Source: Mesostigma viride
Taxonomy: Eukaryota; Streptophyta; Mesostigmatophyceae; Mesostigmatales; Mesostigmataceae
NCBI GenBank assembly: GCA_009746045.1
Contig: RPFO01000059.1
Span: 1,805,716-1,869,715 of the forward strand
Direction: 5' to 3'
Length of the DNA stretch: 64,000 nt
Numbering within the stretch: the first letter of the stretch is position 1; each line of letters opens with the position of its first letter. Under the pieces are notes generated by a model. That model did not search any database. It worked only from the letters and a program-made list of their open reading frames with translations, and had not been told where the DNA came from. Positions 1-10,995 of this stretch are shown here, one piece after another. Position numbers and translations under genes: made by a program.

Positions 1-334
1 ACCACGTCCAACATGGTCACACAACCAGGGATTTTATTAGCATGCAACAGGTTGGTTACAGAGAATATATACAAATGTACAGCAACCTGTTAGAGCCAAC
101 ACTTGGGCTGCCCTTGCAGGGTCCATTCCATGAAGACCCAAGGCCCATTACAAAGTCCTTAAGACTCTTCTGCAGCTCCATGACAGAGCCAGGCGAAATT
201 CTCAGCCAGGGGAGTGACTCCACCCTGACCCCTGTCCAGCAGAGTGTGTCTGAACTCTGAAGGACCTGCTGTCAGCCACCACGTGGCTGCCCAGCCCACT
301 GGGATGCCTCCCACCTAGAGCAAGGCTGTTTGGT
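1..334 (-). other. Copia-A 3' untranslated region (partial)
   Basis: This stretch follows the RNase H stop codon of Copia-A on the minus strand. I see no coding domain. In Copia-C the equivalent region is about 950 bases long before the 3' LTR, which explains why no LTR is seen here. Confidence 0.6.
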
Positions 335-3300
335 CTACTCTGGCCCTCCCCCCTTGGAGGCCATGAGCCCACGAAGCAAAGGGTATTGCAGCTCAGCCTT
401 CTCCTCCAGCTTGGTGAGAGCATCTGCAGGGTTGTCCACGCCAGCCACATGTTCAATGTTAGCTAAGCAAGACATTTCCTTGAGCAACAAATAATCAAGG
501 TCCCTGCTCCTGGCCAGCTGCCTGTGCACAAACTGCACCATGCCCATGCTGTCAGTTCTTACCAGTGTGTGCATCTGCAACCGACAGGAAGCCACTTGAC
601 ATAGCTGGTAAAATAGCTCCCTCAAGTAAAGAGCAGTATGAAGCCCTTCACAGATTGCCCTGCACTCAGCAATGTCACTGCTGGGAGTTACCCTGTTTGC
701 AACCGACTGTACCAGCAGACCAGAGAGGACTGTTCCTGCACCAGGGATATTAATGCTGCTGCACGGCCCCTGACCTCTGTGACCTTCCTACTATCCATAG
801 AACTGTCCACATAGAGCATCATGTCAAAAGGCCTGTACAAATCCAAAGGACCCAGCATGAGAGGGGGAGACATGCGAACAGCCTCTACCACTCTCTCAGC
901 ACCCACCTCAACCAGTTGGGAATCGGTCAACCGACTCAGTACCAACAGGTCAGGAGCACAAATGCTGGCCAGCCATGCCAACATACCTCGTATTGTTGCA
1001 CATCTGGCCTGGGTGATGGGCTCCTGCAAGGCATCTATGATCTGCTGAGGATAATCCTTACCACCCTCCAGCTGGATGGACCATGTACCCTGCTGATGGA
1101 CCAAGGTCGCCTGCATTCCACAAAACACCATGGGCTCATTCTCAACCATGTACTGGATCTTACCCAGTTCAAACCGTTTCTGGATCCTGGCCAGAGTCAA
1201 CTCTTGCCAAGTGGGATGGCCCAGGAGATGCAGATCATCACCATGCAGGGAGGCAAACGCTGGCAGCCCCTCATAGCTACCCTGAAACAGACAAGGATCA
1301 ACTGGAGAGACTGAGAGACCACAGACAGACCTGAGGTACTTCTCCAAGCTCTTCCTCCAGATGATGGGACTCGATCTAAGGCCTTCCACGCCTTTGAGAA
1401 TCCTCAAATACCTCGTCTTCAGCTCTGCCCTCCACACTGCAGGCACCTTAACAAAGAAAGGGGGTATTGTGCGCCAAGTATCCTGTGCTTCCTGCTGATC
1501 ACCCTTAAGAAAAGCCCTCTTGAAATCTACCAACACAGAGCTATAGGGTATCCCCTTCTGCAGAAAAGACAATAAATGCACAACAAAATCCTCCATGTAT
1601 CATGCAGCATCCCTGGTGTGTAAAGCTCCTCATCTGCTAACTGTCCAGTGCCATGGTACTCAGTCACAACTGGTCTAACATGTGGCACCTGCACGCCATC
1701 TACCTCCTTGAGCTTGAGGACAAACATCAATCTGAGCAGCTGGTGATCCTCAGGGAGGACATCCACAGGCTCTGCACAGTTGGCAACTATCCACTCATGC
1801 CCAGAAGCAACAAAGCCAAGAGTCCATGCCTTAGCCATCTTGGGGCTTTGCATCATCTCCACTAGCTTGCGCCAAGGTACAGGACTCGTTCCTGGGATCT
1901 GGTACCTCTGCACACCCAACTCACGTGGGTCAAACGTAGTAGGGAGGATCAGCAGGTCCCCAGCAATGGGCTCCTTTGTATCAGGACCCTCTGCCTCTAG
2001 ACCCCTCACAGCCCTTACAGCCACACTAAGACCCTGGGAGTAGCGATATCTCTGCAAGGGAAGGCGGCCCTGCCCTTCTAATGCTAGCTCCTCAGAGGAT
2101 ATCCTCACCCCTGGTAAGCACAAGAAGTTCTGACCTAGAATGGCAGGCCCCTGATACCCTTCAACCACACTGAACGTGGTGGGCACCCCCAGGATAGGCA
2201 CACTCACTTCTCCCAAGATCTTCATGGACACATTCCCAGAGAAATCAGACACAGCTAGGCAGCTAGGGGATGACCACTGCAAGCCTGCAGCATCCTCTAC
2301 CCTTAGAATGGACACCTGTGAGTTGGTATCCACTTCTAGTGCTGGTGCCCCACATGACCCCCATCCCGTGAGCTTAGATACCTTGGGATCACGCTTGCTG
2401 TTCTGCAGAGCTCGAATGATGTCCGCCATAAGCAGCCCCCTGGACTGTGGTGCAGCCCTGGCCACCTCTGGCCTTGTGACAGACGTCTCAGCAGACTCCT
2501 GCTCACCCTCATCCATCCAGGACAGACCATAATCCAAGCATGGTGGGTTAGCATCTGCTGCCTGGCTCTCATCCTGCTCATCTCCCTCCAAGGGAGGATC
2601 AGGGCCGTCTTCAGGCCAGATTGCAGTTGGCCTTCTCTCCTTGACGTGAGCCCAGGATAGCCTGTACACGTGCTTGGGATTACTCTCCAAAGCCACCAGA
2701 CAAGAATGGTTAGCTTCCTCAACATGGGTTACCTGCCCATCTTGCCACTTGCCACGCTTGCCTGGTAATGACGGTTCCTTCCACATCCTGACCCTCAGTC
2801 CCACCTGGGGCCTCAGCATTTTCCAACCCTTGTCCTTACGCCTCAATCTGGAAAACACCCTGTCTGCCTTCTTCAGGCAGGCTGCCACCACGTCCTGTGA
2901 TAGCATACCAAACTGCAATGCCAGGGGAGAGACTGCCACACCATCATAGTAATAGGTTACCCTGTGGTTAAGCTGCTCCTCAATCCCCTTACACCAAGCT
3001 GCTTTCTCTAGAGCTGATGCCACAACAGGCACACTCCTAGCTGCTAGCACCACTGTTTTTACTTCACGTATAGATCTCTCTACAGCTCCCTGCTGCCCAT
3101 GGCATTCCCTAGGGACCACTACCAACTTACAAGGAAGCTGGTCAGCCAGCTTGATCAAGCAGTCAAACTGCAAGTCAGCTTGCACCTTGGTGTACACCCC
3201 AAAGCCTGGCAACAAAGACTGGAGACCCATCAACAGCTGATGCTCCTGCATTCCAGGAAGAATGGTCAGCAACCTATATCTGCTAAACCTATCCACCCCC

Positions 3301-3926
3301 ACCAACAGATACATGCCCCTGATGTGTTGGATGTCCACCTGGATATCCCCCCGCTCTCTAGCAGGTTCTCTGGCATGGGACTGTGGGAGGCGAACAGCAT
3401 TCTCCTGACAGACACAATTCTGAGCAGCTGCACTGCAGGCCTCTAGCAAAGGCTCCTTGCCAATCTTCCAAGCAAACATCTCTGCCTGCTTAGAGTGGCC
3501 AAAGATATGGTGTAGAGTGTTTCCAGCCTGAGCATAGCTCAACCCCCTGTCAGCCTGGCTGCACAGAGAGGAACGTGACAAAGACTGTGTGCTTGGGATA
3601 GCACGACCCACCTGCTGTTCTCTTGCTCCAGGGACCTCCTCCAAGGTAGCTCGGCTCCCAGAGCCAGCCCCGGTTCCCACAGAAGCTGCAGGTCCTTCCA
3701 GTCTGGCGGCTTGACTCCCAGAGTCAACCCCAACAACTGGAGACCCTGCACCTGCCACAGGCACAGGGAATTCCACTGCTGCAGCAGCGTTATTGCAATC
3801 ATTGAGTGGAAGCACCTCATCATTCCCAACCCCTTGCTGCTGCACAAGAGGGACACCCCCATTACTATGTACAACTGTTCGTCCCACTAGGGGTGATTGA
3901 CTATTTACAGGGGACAACATCTCAAG
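335..3926 (-). pseudogene. pol: Copia-A pol: integrase, protease-like, RT, RNase H (frameshifted)
   Basis: The frame opens directly after the gag UGA (3927-3929). In order it has a Ser/Pro-rich linker, a gag-pre-integrase HHCC zinc motif (HHIFGH ... CVC), an integrase core with D (QVDIQH), D (QADLQF) and E (AVERSI), an SH3-like tail, a retropepsin-like block with EVDTNSQ and ILGQNF, an RT with VDFKRAF and HGDD (1234-1245), and RNase H with YVDSSMD, RTDSMGM and NPADALTK. The protease lies after integrase, unlike the usual copia order. Frameshifts near 1575 and 695 split the frame into three. Catalytic residues survive, so the decay is recent or partly due to sequence error. Confidence 0.85.
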
Positions 3927-3929
3927 TCA
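3924..3929 (-). promoter_or_regulatory. gag/pol boundary: in-frame UGA-CU, candidate stop-codon readthrough site
   Basis: On the minus strand gag ends CCA TGA CTT and the same frame continues as pol without another stop. Copia-C has TGA CTG at the same place. The shared in-frame UGA followed by CU suggests regulated readthrough, as in some gammaretroviruses. No stimulatory RNA fold was evaluated. Confidence 0.55.
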
Positions 3930-5274
3930 TGGCTTACCCACCTGGCCAGAGCCTGCTCCAGCAGACTTGGCCTGGTCTGGGCAGTCACGTCGCCAATGAC
4001 CCGTCCTGCCACATCCAAAGCACTTGTCATCCTTCCCAGCAGCAGCCTTCTTCAGGCCACCCTGGTTCTGGCTGCTCTGACTGGCCTGGGTGCCCTGGCC
4101 CTGGCTCTTGCCTTGCCCTTGGCCACCCTTGTTCTGCTGACCACCCTGGTGACCACCAGCCTGCTGCTGACCCTTGCCTTTGGATCCCTGCTGCTGGCCC
4201 TTGCCACCCTGGTTACCATTCTGCCTGCGCCTGTTAGCCCTCTGACGCCTACTAGGTCTGGTTTCTCCCTGAGCACCCTGCCCAGGGGCGTCACCATGGA
4301 CCTGATGAGCGGAGGCTGAAGGGGCACCAGTCACCTGGATTGCCTTGCAAGCAGCATTGTCAGATGGACGGATATTGAAAATAACCTTTTGCAAGGCTGG
4401 CCACGTCCCATCTGTCTGATCAGCAAACATCCTAGCTGCATTTCTCCCATCCACACTCAGCCCCATGCGATCCAGGAAGTAATCTGCCACTGCTCTATCA
4501 GTCAGATTGAAGCCATGCTTGGCCCCCTTCTCCCTGATGCGTGTGAGCCGCTGCAGCTCCTCAGCTATTGTGCCCTTGATCTCAAAGGTATCATAGCTGA
4601 GCTTATAGTGATTAGTGAGGTTGAGTACCTTATCAGAAAACTCCTGACGTAGGCCCTCTAGGAACTGAGACCAAGTCAGCTTGTCCTTGACAGCTGCCTA
4701 GCCTTGTCCCTCACCCGCTCACTTGAATCCCTATTAGTCGTGGATGTGTGGAATACCTGCACAAGGTTGACAGTGGGATCTACAGAGCATGAAACTAGCT
4801 CCATATCCTCCAACCACTTGTCTAGCTCTTCCTGTCCCACAGGAGGCTTGAGAGGCTTCTGGCCATTCATCACAGCCACAGCACTCATATGAGGTCTAGT
4901 CCCAGGCAAAGCACGAGGGTCACTGCCAATGACAGCAGCTCCTACTGGTGCTAATGGCGCAGGAACATAGCTGCAGGAACACCAGACGGAGGCACACATG
5001 GTCTCTTACCAGGTGCTTGCCGTTCAGCATCATTCTGGCCCTCCCCCGTCAGCACCACGCCGTCGGTTGGCCACCCTGCACGCTCCTCCCCTTGTGCCAC
5101 CTCTTTCCTCTTCCGGTTGGATGCCCTCCTGCCATTGACGCCCTCTGCCGTTGGGATTGCCTGTCCCTCTGGCACGACGTTGGCGGGGCCTCCCGTGTCT
5201 GCCCTTGCCTCACCCCCGCCATCCTCCGCTCCCGCCCCGCTCCCGCTGCCGCCCCCGCGCGTGTTACGAAGCAT
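3927..5274 (-). pseudogene. gag: Copia-A gag (frameshifted)
   Basis: The likely start is the ATG at 5272-5274 (MLRNTRGGG). The N-terminal part has a basic stretch (GRRASNRKRKE) that could be a nuclear localisation signal. Capsid-like sequence follows (NGQKPLKPP ... DKWLEDMELV; then LTWSQFLEGLRQEF), then a Gln/Gly/Lys-rich linker and one CCHC zinc knuckle (CFGCGRTGHWRRDC). Frame changes are needed near 4960 and near 4680. The linker at 4050-4230 is low-complexity (GQQ and KGQ repeats). The zinc knuckle and its position before pol support Gag; the exact N-terminus is uncertain. Confidence 0.7.
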
Positions 5275-5336
5275 TATAGAATACCACAGAAAACACACGC
5301 AGATATGGCTGCTGGAACCCTCTCAGGCTCACGCAC

Positions 5337-6464
5337 TTACTCCAGACGAGGCCGCCTCCTGGCTTGCACTCGCCTGCCCCTCCTCACGGTCTGGACGCTG
5401 CTCAACACCCTCAGCAACCGGGTGGCTGCTGCTGCCTCTGCGACAATCTGGAGGTCTGGGTTAAACTCTCCCAGCACGCAGGTCACAGGTCGCCCGTCTT
5501 CCTTGCGTTCGACTGGATGTTGTGTCTCACCTGGGTTGCGATGCCAAGCAAGATCGCGTACCCACCGCTTACCGCCGCCGACAAGCTCGTTCTGCTCGCC
5601 TCGGCCGTAACGATCATACTCGTGAGTCACCTCACGAGGGATATGCAGATCAGCTCTCTGCCTTGCCTCGTAGGTCTCGGTAGTGCCGTCGCCCTCGTTT
5701 ATCTGCTGGGCTGAGCGCTTGACGGAGCCCTCTGGCTTGTCAGTCCACTCAAAATGGACGTCTTCAGGCGTCTTCTCGACCCCTGTGACAATCTCCACCT
5801 CCGGACCCCACGCAGTGGTGGTTTCCGGCCTCGGTGTATCAAGCCTGGAGTACACTCCGAAAGGCTGCGTGGTAATATAGAACCTGTCTGCGTACCCTCT
5901 CGACTCTTGCAAAAGGACAGCAACAAGATTCTCAATGGTTTGGGCAAATACCTCCGCCGTGCTCCAAGGATTCACCGCCTCCCGAGCACGCGCGTTCCGG
6001 ATGATGTCGGCGTCTGGTACCCCCTCTCCTAGCACTGCTGTCGCCACCCAGTGGTTGAACAGTCTGGTGCTGCCGAGCGCTGTTGCCACGATCTGGCTAA
6101 GCGCCTCCCTGGCTAGGTCGAGACCGGCAAGCGTGATATGGGCGCCCTGATAAGCGACCTCCACACGATTAGCAGTTTCAGCTAGCGCGTCACGAATGCG
6201 CACCAACTCTTCCACCGCCACTCGCCCCGTCTCACCTGGAGAAATCACGACGCGAGCCCGTTGTATAATCGGGTCCGCCGCCGCTGGCCTGCTGCCTCCC
6301 CCACTCACCGCCACCCACCCCTCTTCTGCCAAGTGCCTCGCTACGTAGGCCGCTTGCACGAATGTTGGAGCGTTTGCTTGGTTACGGTAGGGGAAAAACG
6401 CTTGCGCGTCTCTCTGCTCGTTCGCCTCACCAGCACCGTGGCTGCTTGACGATGAACCAGACAT
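5337..6464 (-). CDS. Copia-A accessory ORF1 upstream of gag, unknown function
   Basis: The ORF has about 375 codons from the ATG at 6462-6464 (MSGSSSSSHGAG); an upstream TTG also opens the frame but is unlikely to be used. No catalytic motif is recognised. It has a Ser-rich start, an Ala-rich probably helical centre and a basic C-terminus (RRGRRVQARRRPR). A central block (NLVAVLLQES ... FYITTQPFGVYSR) resembles one in the Copia-C ORF1 (NLVAFLSALRE ... FLTILTNPLRIVTR), which sits in the same place between 5' LTR and gag. The region is visibly richer in CpG than gag-pol. It may be a nucleic-acid-binding accessory protein or a captured gene; function unknown. Confidence 0.6.
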   Translation of the reverse strand: MSGSSSSSHGAGEANEQRDAQAFFPYRNQANAPTFVQAAYVARHLAEEGWVAVSGGGSRPAAADPIIQRARVVISPGETGRVAVEELVRIRDALAETANRVEVAYQGAHITLAGLDLAREALSQIVATALGSTRLFNHWVATAVLGEGVPDADIIRNARAREAVNPWSTAEVFAQTIENLVAVLLQESRGYADRFYITTQPFGVYSRLDTPRPETTTAWGPEVEIVTGVEKTPEDVHFEWTDKPEGSVKRSAQQINEGDGTTETYEARQRADLHIPREVTHEYDRYGRGEQNELVGGGKRWVRDLAWHRNPGETQHPVERKEDGRPVTCVLGEFNPDLQIVAEAAAATRLLRVLSSVQTVRRGRRVQARRRPRLE

Positions 6465-6483
6465 GAAAGCGCTTGGAAGCAAT

Positions 6484-7045
6484 AGTACGATTTGCGCAGC
6501 AACTCGTCAGCAGAGCTTGTGAGCTCCTGGTCCTTGCCGGCTGGAATGACCCTAGGCTGCTGGCTAGCAACCTTTATCCTCACACCAGGCCTACGACCCT
6601 CGATAGGCTCGCCACTCGTCGTGACGACCAAGGTTCGTGTGTGAAGACGCTCGTTGCCTCGTTGAGCCTCGAGCTATATGCAACCTCGTTCCATCCTTGT
6701 TCCTCGGTCATGAGCAACGCTGGGCAACGCTACATTGCCAGAGCCTCGTATCGCTGCCCTGCATCCTCGTTGCATGAGCATACAGGAATCTCTGGCTATC
6801 CTGTGTCTAGGACAGCACAGTACCTGCCACAGTCCTGCAAGGACTTACATCCTTGCAGACCTGCTGGCTGGCTACTGGCTTCTACTAGCCACAGTACCGT
6901 TGAGCCCTCAGTACACTGTGTCCCAGTCACGTGAGAGTACAGGCTAAGCCTGTGCAGGCACGGCCTGCCACGTGTCCTGTCCACTATGCCCTGAGTGTGC
7001 CCCGCCCTCGCCCACCGGTCGGCAGTACTTCGGGACTTGATAACT
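6484..7045 (-). repeat. Copia-A putative 5' LTR
   Basis: Boundaries are inferred by analogy: on the minus strand the segment begins AGTTATCAAG, like the AGTTAA starts of the other copia LTRs, and ends in a TACT just before ORF1. It holds a TATA-like GCATATAGC on the minus strand. The partner LTR is not in the window, so both ends are tentative. Confidence 0.4.
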
Positions 7046-7533
7046 TTCTAGTCCCTTGTCTGTTCTAGGCGGTTGACACGGCGTTGGAAAGGTCTCCTCA
7101 ACCTGCATCCATCTAGCACATTGGTGCCCCAATATGCTAACTGATGCAGCACCTCATCCTCCTGCAGGTGACTAGTGACTAGATGCTTGGATGACAGAAC
7201 ATCAGCCACAGGCGTACGTGACTTTCCCTTGATCTCAGCTGCCAAACCCCTGGACTTGGACAGCATCCCTGGCTCCAGTATCCATTTCCTGGGCCTCCCC
7301 CTCCCCCTCTTGTGATTCTCTGCTCTTGGCTGCATTGTGGGAGTGGACTGGCTACCAACAGAACCCCCCCTAGGACTGCCTTGCAGTGACTGGCCACCCA
7401 CCTGGACGCCTGTCAACCCTGGGACAGAGCCCTGGTCAATGAGCATCTCGTGACTAGAACTAGCCTCTACAGGGGGTGGACCCAGCTGGGAGGTTTGCTG
7501 ACTAGCTGTCTGTGCTCTAGTGACAGCACCACA
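7046..7533 (-). pseudogene. Coding fragment with AT-hook motif, unassigned
   Basis: The minus strand is open across this segment; the frame runs into the flanking LTR only by chance. The peptide is Gln/Ser/Gly-rich and holds a canonical AT-hook (KRGRGRPRKW), then a moderately charged tail (VADVLSSKHLVTSHLQEDEV). I do not recognise a domain. It lies between the Copia-A 5' LTR and the Copia-BD 3' LTR, so it is probably a remnant of an older element or host DNA. Base composition resembles copia gag-pol (CpG-poor). Confidence 0.3.
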
Positions 7534-8167
7534 AGTTAAAGAAACTGTGGCTGAACTGTGGTTCAGCCTGCACTGATTAATATCTACAGAGGAAGTAGTT
7601 ATATTAATCAATAGGTTTACGTTGCTGGTTATGTCCAGATACCAGCACAGAATGCACGAGGCACGTGAGAACGGTCGCCGAAGGTGCGAGGACACAGGTG
7701 CAGGGAAAGTGGTGCTACCAAGTGGCAGCGCCCTGCTCGTTATATACTAATTGTGACGCAGTCACATCCAGATGACTGATAGGACATGGATCATCTCACA
7801 ATATTGCTGTCCTTCACTCTGGACCGGCAGATCTCGACTCGTTATCCATAAATAGTCACATCAATGTCCTGTCGCACAAGTCCTGTCACTATTTGTTACG
7901 TCTAATCCATAGCATTGAATAGACCGCAGTGTCGGAGACTAAATGTCCTATCGTACACTGTGACAAGACGCCGTATGCCACGCGTCACTTGAAGAACCAC
8001 CGTAGAATCACCGAATCCAAGTAGAATGTAGTAGAACAGTATCTTGCTCATATCTCGAGCAATACTCATAAGAATGAACCCGTTTCTGGATTGTAGTAAC
8101 CGGAAGTAGAATCTCTACAAGCTAAGTAGCTTAGTAGAATAATATTGCTTGCCAGGCAATATTAACT
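7534..8167 (-). repeat. Copia-BD 3' LTR
   Basis: This segment matches 62775-63406 over its whole length with roughly a dozen small differences. Its ends are AGTTAAAG and ATTAACT. On the minus strand it follows a purine-rich tract (8168-8195), as a 3' LTR should. The right end holds a hairpin (AATATTGC/GCAATATT). The flanking CCACA at 7529-7533 does not match the GCTAT next to the partner LTR. Confidence 0.75.
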
Positions 8168-8951
8168 CCAGCCCTTTCTTCTCTTTTAGAGCTTGGACGT
8201 AACAGCCATATTAACTCCAGCCCTTTCTTTCTTTTAGAGCTGTTAGGCTTGGCAACACATATATAGAACAACATGCATAGCACTTGACATCCCTCCCAGC
8301 TCTCTGTAGTCTCTGCTCGGGATTAATCAAGCACCAGATCACAACACATCTCAGCCATGACGAATTACAATGAATTCCCTATCCATTGGAAGTAGAAAGC
8401 CAAGTGTTTGGAATAGCAGCTTGTGGCTAACCAGAATAATGACCAAAATGGAATCATCACCATAATGGCTCCTGATAATTGGAACCCCACAAGTTACCCA
8501 CAAGACCTTATCAGGTAGACATTGATAGTTATCAGAACTGGCGCCCACCATGGACTGAGAAATAGCACATCACAGAATATACTAAGCACATGACAAACTA
8601 CCTTCCTCTGTCTGGGACAAAACTAGGAGGACCTGTCGCCACCTCACCAGCAAGGTTGATGGGCCAGCCAATCCGGGAAAATCCGCCTCCAGATAAGCAG
8701 CCCCAGGGAATCGAACCCTGCCCTATAAAATCCCTTTGGTTGAGACAAACCTCAAATTGAGGACAAACCCCCAACCAACATCATGCTCCATGACTGAGCA
8801 TTACATAGAATACAGTATTATACATATATGTACACAGAGTATTACTGCCCTCAGAGCATCACAGCTCTCAGCATAACAGAGCCCAGCTCTATGTTAGCTC
8901 TTCTCACCCAATCAGTCACCAAACTCAAAGCTCAAACTGGAATTGCTCAAC
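8168..8951 (-). other. Copia-BD 3' untranslated region with duplicated polypurine tract
   Basis: There is no coding domain. Next to the LTR, about 50 bases that include the LTR end (ATATTAACTCCAGCCC) and the pyrimidine-rich tract occur twice, near 8158 and 8209; on the minus strand the tract is the plus-strand priming polypurine tract. A tRNA T-arm-like block is at 8703-8730. Confidence 0.6.
8703..8730 (-). other. tRNA T-arm / B-box-like motif in copia 3' UTR
   Basis: The minus strand reads GGGTTCGATTCCCTGG preceded by TATAGGGC. The same block, differing at about one base, lies in the 3' UTR of Copia-C (17561-17586). The core fits the RNA polymerase III B-box consensus GGTTCRANYCC. Confidence 0.5.
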
Positions 8952-10411
8952 TCACACAGAGGAGCTCATCAGCTTATAAAGAAGCTTGTATTGCTCAGGA
9001 GACTTGTGAGGCAACTTGGTCAAGGCATCAGCAGGATTTTCAGAACCTGGAAGATGTTGAATATCTACCAGACCTGCCAACTCCTTCAACAGGAGATAAT
9101 CCAGATCTCTGCTTCTGGCCAACTGCTTGTGCACAAACTGGACCATGCCCATGTTATCTGAAAGTATCAAGGTCTCCAGCTGAAGAGTATGAGGAGTCAC
9201 TGAAGCCATAGCTAGCAACAGCTCCTTGATGTACAAACTGGACTGAATCCCTTCACAAATGGCTCTGCACTCAGAGACATCTGAACTCACAGCAACCCTT
9301 CTTTGAAGACGACTGTACCAGCCAGGCCACAAGACTATAGGCCTATGTTGTTGAAGCACAAACAAGCCAGCTGACCTGCCTCTGACCTTAGAAACTTGCC
9401 TGCTATCCATGGAGCTATCAACATAGATATCCAAGGAAAATGGCAAAGACAAATCAATCCCAGCTAAAGTAATACCAGGAGACTTGTTAACATGTGCAAT
9501 AATCTGGGAAGGCTCCTCCAGAATCAGCACATCATCAGGGGATCTGCTATGGACCATCATGTCAGGCCCACAAATGCTGCCATACCAGGCCAACTTGCCT
9601 TTCAGCTCAGGTGCAATGGATGACGTCATGACCTCTGGAACAGATTGAAGAATGGTACTCTTGTAGTTATTGCCCGCCTGCAACTTGATCAGCCACTGAC
9701 TCCCCTCCTGAACCAATGTAGCCTGCATTCCACAGAACGTGACAGCCTCTCCAGGCTTCTGCCACAATTCTTTTCCCAAAGGAAATGCATCATTAATGAT
9801 GGGCACAAACTGACTCAACCACTTAGTGGGAGCAATCAAGTGCAAGTCATCACCATGCAGGCTAGCATATACAGGTAAATCATGCCACCTACCCGGCAAT
9901 AAACATGGGTCCACAGATGACACCTTCAACCCACAGTGCTTAGTCAAGAAGTCTTCCAGGGTGAGCCTCCAAATGATGGGACTGGACCTGAGACCTTCTA
10001 GACCCTTCAAAATCAGCAGGTAGCTTGACTGAAGCTCTGCCTGCCAGGCTACAGGAACTGGCACATGAAATGGAGTTTCACAATGCCACACCTGCTGAGC
10101 CACACTGGGATCACCCTTCAGAAATGCTCTCTTGAAATCTAGCAGAACTGAAGACATATCAGCACCCTGGTTCAGCATACCGACATACAGGCACAATAAA
10201 ATACGCCATGTATCATGTAGCATCCCAGGTGTATACAACTCCTCGCCCAGAAGATCCCCAGTACCACGGTATTCATTGAGAACTGGACGCACATGGGGAA
10301 TAGACACCCCCTCCACCTCCTTCTGCTTGATGACGAATCTGAGCTTCAACCCTGACAGTACTGTATGGGGGAACTTCATTCACAGGCTGACAGCAGTCAA
10401 ACTGCAACCAC
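8952..10411 (-). pseudogene. pol: Copia-BD pol 3' half: RT and RNase H
   Basis: Reading leftward from 10411, the first residues (EWLQFDCCQPVNEVPP) match the region just before RT in Copia-C. A frame change near 10340 leads into an intact stretch of about 470 codons. RT has VLLDFKRAFLKGD and SLHGDDLHL (HGDD at 9846-9857); RNase H has IYVDSSMDSR, SDVSECRAICEG, LSDNMGMVQF and NPADALTK. The stop is at 8952. The upstream side is cut by the palindromic element Pal-2; protease and integrase are missing here. The matching 5' half (gag linker and integrase) lies at 59984-61274 on the same strand. Confidence 0.8.
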
Positions 10412-10850
10412 TCCTCGCCGGTATCTATTCCGCGTTAACTTCACGTGAACGTGGCGCGGAATTGATACCGGCGAGTGGTTTTCGCCGGATAAATAGTGAC
10501 GGACCTAATTGCCCAAGTGGCAAAAAGGTTCCGTCACTATTTGTAATAACTAAAACGTCGTAGTGTGGGGGCCGATATCTATCATACCGCTGATGCCTAC
10601 TGCAGTACCGAATCTCGCCTTAACGATATTCCAACCGGGCATATTTTCCCTTCTGGCACTTTCGTTTGGCCTTCTGGTATCAATTCCTTCCGGTATTCGG
10701 AAATACCCGTGTCACCACAGGGATTCGAACCCCCGACTTACGAGGTCTTAGTTATTATAAATAGTGACGGAACCTTTTTGCCACTTGGGCAATTAGGTCC
10801 GTCACTATTTATCCGGCGAAAACCACTCGCCGGTATCTATTCCGCGTTAA
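10412..10850. repeat. Pal-2 left end: truncated palindrome, antisense spacer, half palindrome
   Basis: 10412-10551 is a palindrome missing its outer arm, centred on TTCACGTGAAC. 10552-10749 is the spacer. 10750-10850 is one arm of the central palindrome ending CGCGTTAA. Each arm contains a hairpin with stem CCGGCGA/TCGCCGG and 7-base loop AAACCAC, and a second stem AAATAGTGACGGAACC/GGTCCGTCACTATTT. This is the inverted counterpart of 59455-59983. Confidence 0.75.
10710..10749 (-). other. tRNA 3'-half-like sequence (Pal-2 left spacer)
   Basis: The minus strand begins at the palindrome border with AAGACC and continues to a T-arm (GGGGGTTCGAATCCC) and an acceptor-like TGGTGACA. It looks like the 3' half of a tRNA from the anticodon loop on. 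No 5' half is present, so it is not a functional tRNA gene. The right spacer (59572-59611) carries the same in the opposite orientation. Confidence 0.5.
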
Positions 10851-10995
10851 CCCATAGTCCGGGAATGGGTTTTTGGCATTTTTAGACCCCTGAAAATGCA
10901 AAAAATCATAACTCATAGGCCACAACTCCAAATACCCCCAACCAAGGTGCTAGGAGTATCTACACTTCAAGGGCTTTCAGAAAATGCAATAATAT

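Larger units (their letters stand above)
1..7045 (-). mobile_element. Copia-A: Ty1/copia-type retrotransposon, 3' end outside window
   Basis: Reading down the minus strand, the element runs from a putative 5' LTR (6484-7045) through an accessory ORF (5337-6464), gag (about 5274-3927) and pol (3926-335), then a 3' untranslated stretch to the window edge. Pol order is integrase, protease-like, reverse transcriptase, RNase H. Gag and pol carry several single-base frameshifts, so this copy is dead. The 3' LTR must lie left of position 1, so no target-site duplication can be tested; the 5 bases outside the inferred 5' LTR are TTCTA (7046-7050). Family assignment rests on the RNase H and RT blocks shared with Copia-C. 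Confidence 0.85.

Noticed and set aside
7534-8167. The 630-base repeat as a pair of solo DNA elements with GTTAA ends
   Set aside because: It adjoins a polypurine tract and copia UTR on one side and a candidate PBS in the other copy, which fits LTRs.
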